Shown here: positions 1 through 7,268 of the stretch, in pieces
Layout of the letters: each line of letters begins with the position of its first letter
How positions within the stretch are numbered: position 1 is the first letter of the stretch
DNA from: Eubacterium sp. TM05-53
Lineage (GTDB): Bacteria > Bacillota_I > Bacilli_A > Erysipelotrichales > Erysipelotrichaceae
Direction of reading: 5' to 3'
Length of the DNA: 27,944 bases
Assembly (NCBI RefSeq): GCF_003436425.1
Contig: NZ_QSPK01000002.1
Span: 44,307 to 72,250, forward strand
The notes under the pieces: generated by a model
The model's input: only the letters and a program-made list of their open reading frames with translations
Told to the model about the DNA's origin: nothing
Database searches by the model: none
Position numbers and translations under genes: made by a program

Positions 1-1
1 C

Positions 2-199
2 AATCTTTATCATGTATTCCAACAAACGATATTAGAAGAAAAAGATCAGACAATACGAATGAACACATATCGATTGAAATATCAGAAAATAGCAGTCAAA
101 GTGATACAACACGCAAGACAGATAACGCTTAGTTTTAGCAGTGCCTACAAAAATAAAACTCAGTTTACTCAGTACTGGAATAAAGTGTTGCAGATTTAA
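2..199 (+). pseudogene. C-terminal end of an IS1380-like transposase (cut by window edge)
   Basis: An open frame enters from the left edge and stops at TAA 197-199, giving 65 residues with no start codon inside the window. The tail reads ...HARQITLSFSSAYKN... followed by QFTQYWNKV, which resembles the C-terminal end of IS1380/IS4-type DDE transposases (a basic 'R-x-I-x-L-x-x-S' strand, then an aromatic helix). The catalytic residues would lie to the left, out of sight, so it cannot be said whether the element is intact. A terminator-like hairpin follows at 285-330. Family assignment is by pattern memory only. Confidence 0.55.
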
Positions 200-284
200 C
201 GTTTTGAACCTATATTTTAAAAAATCAGCAATGTCTGATATCCTTTTATATACTCATTTCAAACCATTCGAAAACAAAATGAAA

Positions 285-330
285 AAGATTAGCCGATTTG
301 GATCCATCAACAAGGCTAATCTTCTTTTAT
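285..330 (+). terminator. Terminator-like hairpin downstream of the transposase fragment
   Basis: A perfect 10-bp stem (AAGATTAGCC at 285-294 with GGCTAATCTT at 314-323), a 19-nt loop, then a T-rich tail from 325. It lies 85 bp after the transposase stop and would end its transcript. Confidence 0.55.
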
Positions 331-402
331 TATCTTTTCATGAATAATTCAGGTATAAGTTGTTTTTTAATCCTAAATAGTGCATAATAAGCGTATAGAT
401 AC

Positions 403-458
403 ATTTATTAGGGCAGTGGCCCGCGAGTATCAAAAATTCATTAGGGCATTGGCCCGCG
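403..458. repeat. Two-copy direct repeat, 33-bp period
   Basis: Core ATTAGGGCAnTGGCCCGCG occurs at 407-425 and 440-458, one mismatch in 19 bases; similarity extends to 23 bases (403-425, 436-458). Each copy contains a small inverted repeat GGGC-(4)-GCCC. The copies lie between an IS fragment and rsuA and run directly into the plus-strand terminator at 463-492. A GTG-initiated frame (380-502) runs through both copies because 33 is a multiple of 3, but it has no ribosome binding site and ends inside the terminator region, so it is not called as a gene. Confidence 0.7.
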
Positions 459-462
459 CAAT

Positions 463-492
463 ACGTCCTTTCTCATTGGAGGGGCGTTTTTT
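463..492 (+). terminator. Terminator after the 33-bp repeats (plus strand)
   Basis: ACGTCC (463-468) pairs with GGGCGT (482-487) including one G-T pair, followed by six T (487-492). No protein gene sits directly upstream on this strand, so it may end a transcript that covers the repeat pair, or the IS transcript. Confidence 0.5.
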
Positions 493-500
493 GTTTGCAT

Positions 501-526
501 AAATAAAAAACCTGAGAAATCTCAGG
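501..526 (-). terminator. Terminator of the lysC-rsmF-rsuA operon
   Basis: On the minus strand CCTGAG-(4)-CTCAGG is followed by six T and a T/A-rich tail (complement of 501-510). It starts five bases after the rsuA stop codon. Confidence 0.85.
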
Positions 527-531
527 TCATC

Positions 532-1215
532 TTAGCCTTTTAATGCATCTAATTCTTCTTGGGTTAAAGCTCTAAATTCACCTAATGGCAAATCATTGAG
601 TTTTAAAGGACCGAATTCAATACGTTGAAGATAGGTAACCGTGCAGTTTGCCTTTTCAAACATTCTTTTGACTTGGTGGAATTTTCCTTCATGAATTGTT
701 AGATACGCTTTGTTTGTATCTAAAATTTCTAGTTTTGAAGGGGCGGAAGTAAATTCTTCAAATTCCATGGGTTGATTAAAGAAGTCTATGGCATTTTCTG
801 GTAGAGTCCCATCAAATTCAACATAATATTTTTTGTCTACATGTTTTTTAGGAGATAATACTTCATGGGTTAACTTTCCATCATTGCTGATGAGCAACAA
901 GCCTTCTGTATCTACGTCAAGTCTTCCAACTGGATATAGATCGTGTCTTTGACTTTGAATGAGTTCCATGACAGTCGGATAGAGCATATCTTCTGTAGCA
1001 CTCACATAGCCTTGTGGTTTATTTAATATGTAATATTCGAATTCTACATAGCTTACAGGCTCATCGTCCACAAAGACTTTATCATCTTCTTTTACATGAT
1101 AGTCTGCTTTTTTTATGGTTTCATCATTAATGGTAATCCAGCCATTTTTAATCAATTTTTTAACATCATTTCTTGTGCCAAATCCCATGTGAGATAAATA
1201 TTTGTCAAGTCTCAT
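532..1215 (-). CDS. rsuA: RsuA-family 16S rRNA pseudouridine synthase
   Basis: The 227-residue protein begins with an S4-like RNA-binding domain (MRLDKYLSHMGFGTRNDVKK, about residues 1-50), followed by the RsuA/RluB/E/F catalytic domain. The signature GRLDVDTEGLLL is at 97-108; the second Asp (D102) is the family's nucleophile that attacks the uridine. RsuA makes pseudouridine 516 in 16S rRNA; the exact target cannot be read from sequence, and RluB/RluF-type activity is the alternative. I chose ATG 1215 over ATG 1227: it forms an ATGA overlap with the rsmF stop and has AAAGGA about 11 bases upstream, whereas the earlier ATG overlaps that site. It is the last gene of the lysC-rsmF-rsuA operon, and its pairing with rsmF makes an rRNA modification unit. 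Confidence 0.85.
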   Translation of the reverse strand: MRLDKYLSHMGFGTRNDVKKLIKNGWITINDETIKKADYHVKEDDKVFVDDEPVSYVEFEYYILNKPQGYVSATEDMLYPTVMELIQSQRHDLYPVGRLDVDTEGLLLISNDGKLTHEVLSPKKHVDKKYYVEFDGTLPENAIDFFNQPMEFEEFTSAPSKLEILDTNKAYLTIHEGKFHQVKRMFEKANCTVTYLQRIEFGPLKLNDLPLGEFRALTQEELDALKG

Positions 1216-2546
1216 TGATAACGCCATCCTTTCGCATATTTGTTCTTTAAAGATCCCTTAGATAGTTTCGCAAATCCTAAAGGGAAGTGATTTACACAAA
1301 TAAGTGTCCATCCTGATGCTTTTTTGTCTAAATCTTTTACATCAAGAGTTTCTCCTTTTAAGTATTTAATAACACGCTCATCTTCAATCGAGAAGTTTAA
1401 TACATTTTTAAATTGTTCAGGATCAAGGGCAAGGGCAAGACTTTGACTTGGCTCAAAATGTTTACCTTTTAATTGACCTAATAATAAGCCAGATCTTAAG
1501 ACGCGATAGCCTTTATAAGCTTGAAAATCACTACTTAACCAGATAACCTTGTCTTTTTTGATTTTGATGGTTCCTTTATTTAAATGAATGAGTTTTAAAA
1601 AATCAATAACACAATCATCCAATTTGTCGCTTGGTTCCAGCTTTATTTTTTTACGTTTAGTTTCTCCATCTTTTGAAAGTAAAGCTACAAAGTGACCTTC
1701 TCCTTTAATTTTATGAGGATATAAACGAACACATTCCTCCATGTTTATGCCTGGCATCATACCATCGATTTTATTAATAGGAACAAGATGCATATCTGGA
1801 TGTTTGTCTAATACATCTTGAATAACTTCTTCATTTTCGTGAATCGAAAAAGTACAAGTCGAATATACGATAGATCCACCTGGCTTCAACATAGATATAG
1901 CAGCATTTAAAATGTTTTTTTGAATAGGCGGATAGAACGTATCGTCTTTTTCAATCCAGCTTTTGATTAAGTCAGGCTCTTTTCGAAACATGCCCTCACC
2001 ACTACATGGGGCATCCACTAGAATCTTATCAAACGTTTCAGGATAATGTTGTTCCATATTTGTCAAATCTTCACTGGTTACCCAAGCGTTGTCGCAACCA
2101 AATAATTCGATGTTCTTTAAGAGTCCTTGACATCTTGAAGAACTTATATCGTTTGAAATTAAAAGTCCAGTATGATTGAGCTTTGTGGCAAGCTTTGTGC
2201 TCTTTCCACCAGGAGCAGCACACGTATCTAATACAATGTCATTTTCATTGATTGGAAGAATTTGTGCTGGTAACATAGCACTGGGTTCTTGAAGATAGTA
2301 AAGGCCTGCATAATAGTAGGGGTGTTTACTGGGTTTATCTTCACTTGAATAATAGAAGCCATCATTTGTCCAAGGGATGGGTTCTAGTTTAAAAGGGGAA
2401 ATCTTTAAGAATTCTTCAACAGAAATCTTTAGTGTATTGACTCTTAAACCATAATATCTATCATGATCAAAGCTATTTAGATAATCCTCGTATTCTTCTT
2501 GAAGAAGTTTTTTCATTTGTTCCTTAAATTTAACTGGAAGTTCCAT
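1212..2546 (-). CDS. rsmF: RsmF/RsmB-type 16S rRNA (cytosine-5) methyltransferase
   Basis: A 444-residue SAM-dependent m5C methyltransferase of the NOL1/NOP2/Sun family. Visible motifs: SAM-binding motif I DTCAAPGGKS (107-116), motif IV DAPCSGEGMF with C181 (the Cys needed for product release) and motif VI YSTCTF with C231 (the nucleophile). The N-terminal 100 residues form the RNA-recognition region, and the C-terminal 150 residues carry the extra RsmF-type domains (ending HFPLGFAKLSKGSLKNKYAKGWRYQ-like, basic and aromatic). Length suits RsmF rather than the shorter RsmB core. The ATG at 2546 shares one base with the lysC stop (TAATG), so it is probably translationally coupled. The exact cytosine modified is not deducible. 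Confidence 0.85.
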   Translation of the reverse strand: MELPVKFKEQMKKLLQEEYEDYLNSFDHDRYYGLRVNTLKISVEEFLKISPFKLEPIPWTNDGFYYSSEDKPSKHPYYYAGLYYLQEPSAMLPAQILPINENDIVLDTCAAPGGKSTKLATKLNHTGLLISNDISSSRCQGLLKNIELFGCDNAWVTSEDLTNMEQHYPETFDKILVDAPCSGEGMFRKEPDLIKSWIEKDDTFYPPIQKNILNAAISMLKPGGSIVYSTCTFSIHENEEVIQDVLDKHPDMHLVPINKIDGMMPGINMEECVRLYPHKIKGEGHFVALLSKDGETKRKKIKLEPSDKLDDCVIDFLKLIHLNKGTIKIKKDKVIWLSSDFQAYKGYRVLRSGLLLGQLKGKHFEPSQSLALALDPEQFKNVLNFSIEDERVIKYLKGETLDVKDLDKKASGWTLICVNHFPLGFAKLSKGSLKNKYAKGWRYQ

Positions 2547-3730
2547 TATAGATCAAATGCCTTTCCAAGAGCTTGAACCGCTTTAACCTTATCTTTCTTT
2601 TCAATTGTTAGTGAAATAGAGATTTCACTAGAAGTAATCATATAATACTTAATGCCATTTTCACTTAGGATGTTTAATACTTTACTGGCAATACCTGAAT
2701 GTGTAGAAATACCAAGTCCTACTAAAGACAATTTAATGTATCCAAGCATTTGATGTACAGGATATTCTTTTGAGGCATGTTCCATGATTTGATTACTTTG
2801 TTCTTCAGAACAATATAAAGTAAAGTTGGCAAGGCCTTCGTCATCTAATTGTTGTGAAATTGTATCTAGGTTGATATTTAAATCGGAAATCATCTTAAAT
2901 AGTTTTCCTAAATAAACACCATCATTAGGTAAGTGCATAAAGCGCATGATCGCATAGTCGTCTTTTACACTTAAACCTGTAATTGGCATATCTTCTAATT
3001 CTTTATGCATAATCCAAGTTCCTTTCTCTAAATCTGTTTCCAAAGCTTTTCCTAAGAAAAGGGGTACATTATATTTACTAGCAAGTTCGACACTTCGAGT
3101 TTCTAATACTCCAGCTCCTAAACAGGCCATCTGCATCATTTCTTCATAAGAAATGGATTTTATTTTTTTAGCACGCGTATATAATCTTGGGTCAATTGTA
3201 TAGACTCCATCTACATCGGTAAAAATGTGGCATTGATAACCAAGTTTTGCGGCAATCGCAACCGCTGTTGTATCACTTCCACCACGACCTAATGTAGTGA
3301 TGTCTCCATATTCAGTAGCGCCTTGAAAGCCGGCTACAACGACAACTTTTCCTTGATCTAAATGAGCTTGAATTGTAGTTGTATCAATATCTTTGATCAA
3401 AGCACGAGAATGGTGTTTACTCGTTAGAAAACCAGCTTGATAGCCAGTTAAGCTGATCGCATCCACACCTATTGAATTCATCGCAATCGCAAGAAGTGTA
3501 ATGGTTTGTTGCTCACCCGTAGATAATAAACTATCCAATTCTCGCTTGTTTGGATTGTTTGTGACACTATGAGCTAATTCTATTAATCTATTTGTGGTTT
3601 TTCCCATGGCGCTCGCAACAATGACTAAATTGTGGCCTTGTTCTTTCATGTGTTTGGCATGAAGTGCAATGGCTTGAATCTGTTCAATGGTTCCAACGCT
3701 GGTTCCACCATATTTTTCAACTATATTCAT
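2546..3730 (-). CDS. lysC: Aspartate kinase (aspartokinase)
   Basis: Catalyses ATP-dependent phosphorylation of L-aspartate, the first step to lysine, threonine, methionine and diaminopimelate. The 394-residue protein has the aspartokinase N-terminal motif KYGGTSVG (6-13), GRGGSDTT (148-155) and TDVDGVYTIDPR (171-182), then two ACT-like regulatory domains (about 255-394) that normally bind an end-product amino acid. I start at ATG 3730, with TTGGAG nine bases upstream, rather than the in-frame GTG 3751. No homoserine dehydrogenase part is fused. It heads an operon with two rRNA modification enzymes, an unusual partnership. Only 35 bases separate its start from the terminator of the upstream amidohydrolase operon, with no lysine riboswitch and no clear promoter. 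Confidence 0.92.
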   Translation of the reverse strand: MNIVEKYGGTSVGTIEQIQAIALHAKHMKEQGHNLVIVASAMGKTTNRLIELAHSVTNNPNKRELDSLLSTGEQQTITLLAIAMNSIGVDAISLTGYQAGFLTSKHHSRALIKDIDTTTIQAHLDQGKVVVVAGFQGATEYGDITTLGRGGSDTTAVAIAAKLGYQCHIFTDVDGVYTIDPRLYTRAKKIKSISYEEMMQMACLGAGVLETRSVELASKYNVPLFLGKALETDLEKGTWIMHKELEDMPITGLSVKDDYAIMRFMHLPNDGVYLGKLFKMISDLNINLDTISQQLDDEGLANFTLYCSEEQSNQIMEHASKEYPVHQMLGYIKLSLVGLGISTHSGIASKVLNILSENGIKYYMITSSEISISLTIEKKDKVKAVQALGKAFDL

Positions 3731-3765
3731 AATCTTTTTCTCCAACCACACTATTTTAACATATA

Positions 3766-3788
3766 AAAAGCTGTCTTAGACAGCTTTT
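3766..3788 (-). terminator. Terminator with the amidohydrolase stop codon as its loop
   Basis: A perfect 10-bp stem AAAAGCTGTC/GACAGCTTTT has a three-base loop that is exactly the TAA stop of the last amidohydrolase gene (3776-3778); T residues follow on the minus strand. A ribosome reaching the stop would cover the left arm, so termination may depend on translation. Confidence 0.85.
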
Positions 3789-4897
3789 GTTCCATTAATA
3801 TATACATTTTTTATTGTATTATTCAAATCAATCAAACTTTTTGTACAAATAATAAAGTCAGCATCTTTGCCCTCTTTGATTGAACCTAATCTGTTCTCTA
3901 AATGTAAGATCTTAGCTGGATTGATTGTGATAGCCTTAATAGCTTCTAGTTCTGGTAGTCCTGCCTTATGTGCAAGGGCTGCATTTAATGGCAGATATTG
4001 TTGGGGATTGAATGGGGAATCGGTTGTGATCGCAAATAAGATGCCTTTTTCATACATCTTATTTGGGGTTTCAAACGAATCGTTGGCACATTCAAACTTG
4101 TCTTTATGACAAAGGCTTGGTCCACAAATACAAGGAAAACCACTTTCTTTGATTTGATCTAAAATCACTCTTGAATCAGTCGCATGATCAAGTGTGATTT
4201 CGATATCATATTCTTTGGCGATTCGAATTGCCGTTAACATATCATCGGCTCTATGCGCATGACACTTTAATGGAATCTCTTTTTTGATGACTGGAATCAT
4301 TGCTTCTAGCTTTTGATCATAATCTACATCTTTACTAGCTTCTTTTTTAGCTAAGTATTCTTTTGTCTTAGCTAGAGTTTCTCTAAGTAATGCACTGATT
4401 TGCATACGCGTATCAATTTTCTTATCCTTATAGCAATTCTTTGGGTTTTCACCAAAAGCCGCCTTCATTGCAATTGGATTTTGAATACTCATTTCATCAA
4501 TACAATTTCCTTTTGTCTTATACGCAAAGAAAGTTCCACCGATCACATTGGCACTACCAGGTCCTGCAGCTACCGTTGTGATACCAGCTTCTAATGCCGT
4601 TTGTACGGTTTCATCCATTGGGTTACAACCATCAATACCACGCATATTTGGAGTGATTGGATTTGTGATTTCATTTAAATCATTGCCTTCAAAACCAATG
4701 GCCGTTTCTTCCATACCCAAATGACAATGGGCTTCTACCATGCCTGGATATACATTGAATCCTGTAAGATCTTGAACATCTTCATCTTTGGGTTCTAAAT
4801 TCTTACCAATCTCTGTAAATACACCTTTATCAATTCGAAAATCCCCGATAAAAGGATCTTCTTCCATGGTATAAATAGTGGCGTTTTTAAAAAGCAT
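3776..4897 (-). CDS. Metal-dependent amidohydrolase, tandem paralogue 3 (last)
   Basis: A 373-residue member of the imidazolonepropionase-like amidohydrolase superfamily (composite domain plus TIM barrel, cytoplasmic, no signal peptide). The HxH metal motif is in AHCHLGM (about 57-59), followed by CHAHRADD (about 213), LDHATD (about 238) and the catalytic Asp in TTDSP (about 293). The C-terminal strand AIKAITINPAKIL...LGSIKEGKDADF is the classic amidohydrolase end. Substrate unknown: an amide, lactam or cyclic peptide bond is likely from the family. It differs from its two neighbours mostly in the loop after HxHLG and around CGPSLCHKDKFECAND. The ATG shares one base with the previous gene's stop. 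The gene ends inside a terminator, making it the last of the three-gene operon. Confidence 0.8.
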   Translation of the reverse strand: MLFKNATIYTMEEDPFIGDFRIDKGVFTEIGKNLEPKDEDVQDLTGFNVYPGMVEAHCHLGMEETAIGFEGNDLNEITNPITPNMRGIDGCNPMDETVQTALEAGITTVAAGPGSANVIGGTFFAYKTKGNCIDEMSIQNPIAMKAAFGENPKNCYKDKKIDTRMQISALLRETLAKTKEYLAKKEASKDVDYDQKLEAMIPVIKKEIPLKCHAHRADDMLTAIRIAKEYDIEITLDHATDSRVILDQIKESGFPCICGPSLCHKDKFECANDSFETPNKMYEKGILFAITTDSPFNPQQYLPLNAALAHKAGLPELEAIKAITINPAKILHLENRLGSIKEGKDADFIICTKSLIDLNNTIKNVYINGTKAV

Positions 4898-6018
4898 TAA
4901 GCGGCCTTCTTTCCATCTACATATACTGCCGTAATTTCATTTGTCGTATCTAGGATGTTCTTTGTACAAACGACAAAGTCAGCATCTTTACCTTCTTTGA
5001 TTGAACCTACACGATTGTCTAAACCTAAGATCTTAGCTGGATTGATTGTGATGGCCTTGATGGCTTCATATTCAGGAAGACCAGCTTTAGCGGCTAGAGC
5101 AGCACTTAAAGAAAGGTATTGTTGAGGCACTACAGGAGAGTCTGTAATGATTGAGAATAAAATGCCGGCTTTATAGAATTCATTGGCCGTTTCAAAAGAC
5201 GTGTTTTTAACTTCATATTTTGATTTATGACCTAAACAAGGACCTAGAATACATGGAAAACCACTCTCTTTAATTTGTGGAATAATACTTCTTCCATCTG
5301 TTACATGATCTAATGTCACTTCAATGTCATATTCTTTCGCAATACGAATCACGGTTAAAATATCATCGGCTCTATGACAATGGCACTTTAATGGCATTTC
5401 TTTTTTAATAACCGGAATCATCGCTTCTAGCTTTTGATCATAATCTACATCTTTACCGGATTCTTTTTTCTGAATGTATTCTTTAGTCTTAGCTAGAGTT
5501 TCTCTTAGCAATGCACTGATCTGCATACGCGTATCAATTTTCTCTCCTTTGTAGCAACGCTTAGGGTTTTCACCAAAGGCTGCCTTCATCGCAATTGGAT
5601 TCTCAATTGTCATTTCATCAATGCAGTTACCAGCTGTCTTATACGCAAAGAAAGTTCCACCAATCACATTAGCACTACCTGGTCCTGCAGCAACGGTTGT
5701 TACTCCACTTTTTAATGCCAATTCAATCGTTTCATCCATTGGATTACATCCATCAATTCCACGAATATTTGGTGTGACTGGATCTGTGACTTCATTTCCA
5801 TCCTCACCTTCAAAACCAATGGAAGAACAAACCATACCTAAATGGCTGTGGGCATCAATAAGGCCAGGGAAGACATAAAGACCACTTAAATCTTGTACTT
5901 CTTCATCGTTTGGATTTAAATCTTTACCAACTTCAGTAAATACACCTTTATCAACTCGAAAATCACCAATAAAAGGTTCTTCTTCCATGGTATAAATAGT
6001 CGCGTTCTTAAATAACAT
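4897..6018 (-). CDS. Metal-dependent amidohydrolase, tandem paralogue 2 (middle)
   Basis: A 373-residue paralogue of both neighbours. The metal motifs are kept: AHSHLGM (HxH), CHCHRADD, LDHVTD and the Asp in ITDSP. The active-site loop after HxHLG differs most: VCSSIGFEGEDGNE replaces the EETAI version of the other two, and CILGPCLGHKS replaces CICGPS. This suggests a changed substrate. In contrast, the stretch from about residue 160 to 240 is almost identical to paralogue 1, as expected from recent duplication or gene conversion. Start and stop both lie in TAATG overlaps, so the three proteins should be made in a coupled fashion and could even form mixed oligomers (inference). Substrate unknown. 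Confidence 0.8.
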   Translation of the reverse strand: MLFKNATIYTMEEEPFIGDFRVDKGVFTEVGKDLNPNDEEVQDLSGLYVFPGLIDAHSHLGMVCSSIGFEGEDGNEVTDPVTPNIRGIDGCNPMDETIELALKSGVTTVAAGPGSANVIGGTFFAYKTAGNCIDEMTIENPIAMKAAFGENPKRCYKGEKIDTRMQISALLRETLAKTKEYIQKKESGKDVDYDQKLEAMIPVIKKEMPLKCHCHRADDILTVIRIAKEYDIEVTLDHVTDGRSIIPQIKESGFPCILGPCLGHKSKYEVKNTSFETANEFYKAGILFSIITDSPVVPQQYLSLSAALAAKAGLPEYEAIKAITINPAKILGLDNRVGSIKEGKDADFVVCTKNILDTTNEITAVYVDGKKAA

Positions 6019-7142
6019 TACACAGCCTTCTTTCCATCGATATAAACGGCTTTGATTTCATTTGTCGTATCAAGAATATTCTTTGTACAAATGATAAAGT
6101 CAGCATCTTTACCAGATTTAATCGAACCAATTCGATTATCTAATTTTAAGATCTTAGCTGGATTGATTGTGATGGCTTTAATAGCTTCTAGCTCATCCAT
6201 ACCTTCTTTTGCGGCAAGAGCTGCACACAAAGACAAGTATTGTTCTGGAATAACTGGAGAATCAGTTGTGATGGAAACTAAGATTCCAGCTTTATTTAAT
6301 ACACCAGGTGTTTTAAAAGATTTGGATTTCAATTCAAATTTTGTCTTATGACCAAAACTAGGTCCACAAATACATGGGAATCCACTTTCTTTGATCTGTT
6401 CGACAATGCATCTTGCGTCTGTGGCATGATCTAAAGTGACTTCAATGTCATATTCTTTCGCAATACGAATAACAGTTAAAATATCATCGGCTCTATGAGC
6501 ATGACACTTTAATGGCATTTCCTTTTTAATAACTGGAATCATGGCTTCTAGCTTTTGATCATAGTCTACATCTTTACCAGATTCTTTTTTCTGAATGTAT
6601 TCTTTTGTCTTAGCTAAAGTTTCTCTTAATAATGCACTGATCTGCATGCGTGTATCAATTTTCTTTCCCTGATAACAACGTTTAGGATTTTCTCCAAAAG
6701 CCGCTTTCATCGCAATTGGATTTTGAATACTCATTTCATCAATACAATTTCCTTTTGTCTTATACGCAAAGAAAGTTCCACCAAGAACGTTGGCACTACC
6801 AGGTCCTGCAGCTACTGTTGTAACTCCACCTTTTAATGCAAGTTCTACTGTTTCATCCATTGGATTACATCCGTCAATTCCTCGCATATTTGGCGTGATT
6901 GGATCTGTGATTTCATTGACGTCATTCCCTTCAAAACGAATGGCAGTTTCTTCCATACCTAGATGGCAATGGCTTTCCACTAAACCAGGGAAAACATATA
7001 GACCTGAAAGGTCTTGTACATCTTCACCAACATTGGGTGTTAGATTTTTTCCTACTTGTGTAAATACACCTTTTTCAATTTTAAAATCACCTACAAAGGG
7101 TGCTTGCTCCATAGTATAAATGGTTGCGTTTCTAAATAACAT
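6018..7142 (-). CDS. Metal-dependent amidohydrolase, tandem paralogue 1 (first)
   Basis: The first gene of the operon, 374 residues, same superfamily and order of motifs: ESHCHLGM (H58, H60), MKAAFGENPKR (K146 region), CHAHRADD (H214, H216), LDHATD (H239) and TTDSP (D294). It has one extra residue near position 38 relative to its paralogues. It is preceded by AGAGGTGA six bases before the ATG and a TGATACAAT extended -10 at 7163-7171. The relation to known enzymes (imidazolonepropionase, isoaspartyl dipeptidase, prolidase-like amidohydrolases) is at superfamily level only; no specific substrate can be assigned. Neighbouring genes do not reveal a pathway. Confidence 0.8.
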   Translation of the reverse strand: MLFRNATIYTMEQAPFVGDFKIEKGVFTQVGKNLTPNVGEDVQDLSGLYVFPGLVESHCHLGMEETAIRFEGNDVNEITDPITPNMRGIDGCNPMDETVELALKGGVTTVAAGPGSANVLGGTFFAYKTKGNCIDEMSIQNPIAMKAAFGENPKRCYQGKKIDTRMQISALLRETLAKTKEYIQKKESGKDVDYDQKLEAMIPVIKKEMPLKCHAHRADDILTVIRIAKEYDIEVTLDHATDARCIVEQIKESGFPCICGPSFGHKTKFELKSKSFKTPGVLNKAGILVSITTDSPVIPEQYLSLCAALAAKEGMDELEAIKAITINPAKILKLDNRIGSIKSGKDADFIICTKNILDTTNEIKAVYIDGKKAV

Positions 7143-7162
7143 TTATATCACCTCTAGAAACT

Positions 7163-7171
7163 ATTGTATCA
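7163..7171 (-). promoter_or_regulatory. Extended -10 of the amidohydrolase operon
   Basis: On the minus strand TGATACAAT (TGn plus TACAAT, complement of 7163-7171) lies 21 bases before the ATG. No convincing -35. The inferred leader is short and includes AGAGGTGA. Confidence 0.4.
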
Positions 7172-7224
7172 CGTAATGAAAAATATTACATATAATATGA
7201 AAATAATTTGTAAATGAAACTCAT

Positions 7225-7253
7225 TTGTCTTTCACGTTCTTATTCTATATAAT
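7225..7253 (+). promoter_or_regulatory. Housekeeping promoter of the D,D-carboxypeptidase gene
   Basis: TTGTCT (7225-7230), a 17-base spacer, TATAAT (7248-7253). The expected start near 7260 leaves a leader of only about nine bases that contains GGTGAG before ATG 7269. It is divergent from the amidohydrolase operon. Confidence 0.75.
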
Positions 7254-7268
7254 GATTTGGGTGAGTTT

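Noticed and set aside
380..502. Small plus-strand ORF through the two-copy repeat (GTG start)
   Set aside because: No ribosome binding site, and the frame runs through a strong terminator; the open frame is a by-product of the 33-bp period.
3731..3775. Lysine riboswitch upstream of lysC
   Set aside because: The gap to the previous gene is far too short for the roughly 170-base aptamer and holds only the terminator and binding site.
3867..7119. Plus-strand ORFs opposite the three amidohydrolases
   Set aside because: Shadows of the conserved minus-strand genes: no binding sites, unlikely composition, and similar shadows in all three paralogues.
7183..7198. ATATTA/TAATAT inverted repeat between divergent promoters as an operator
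   Set aside because: Only six AT-only base pairs in a very AT-rich spacer; expected by chance.
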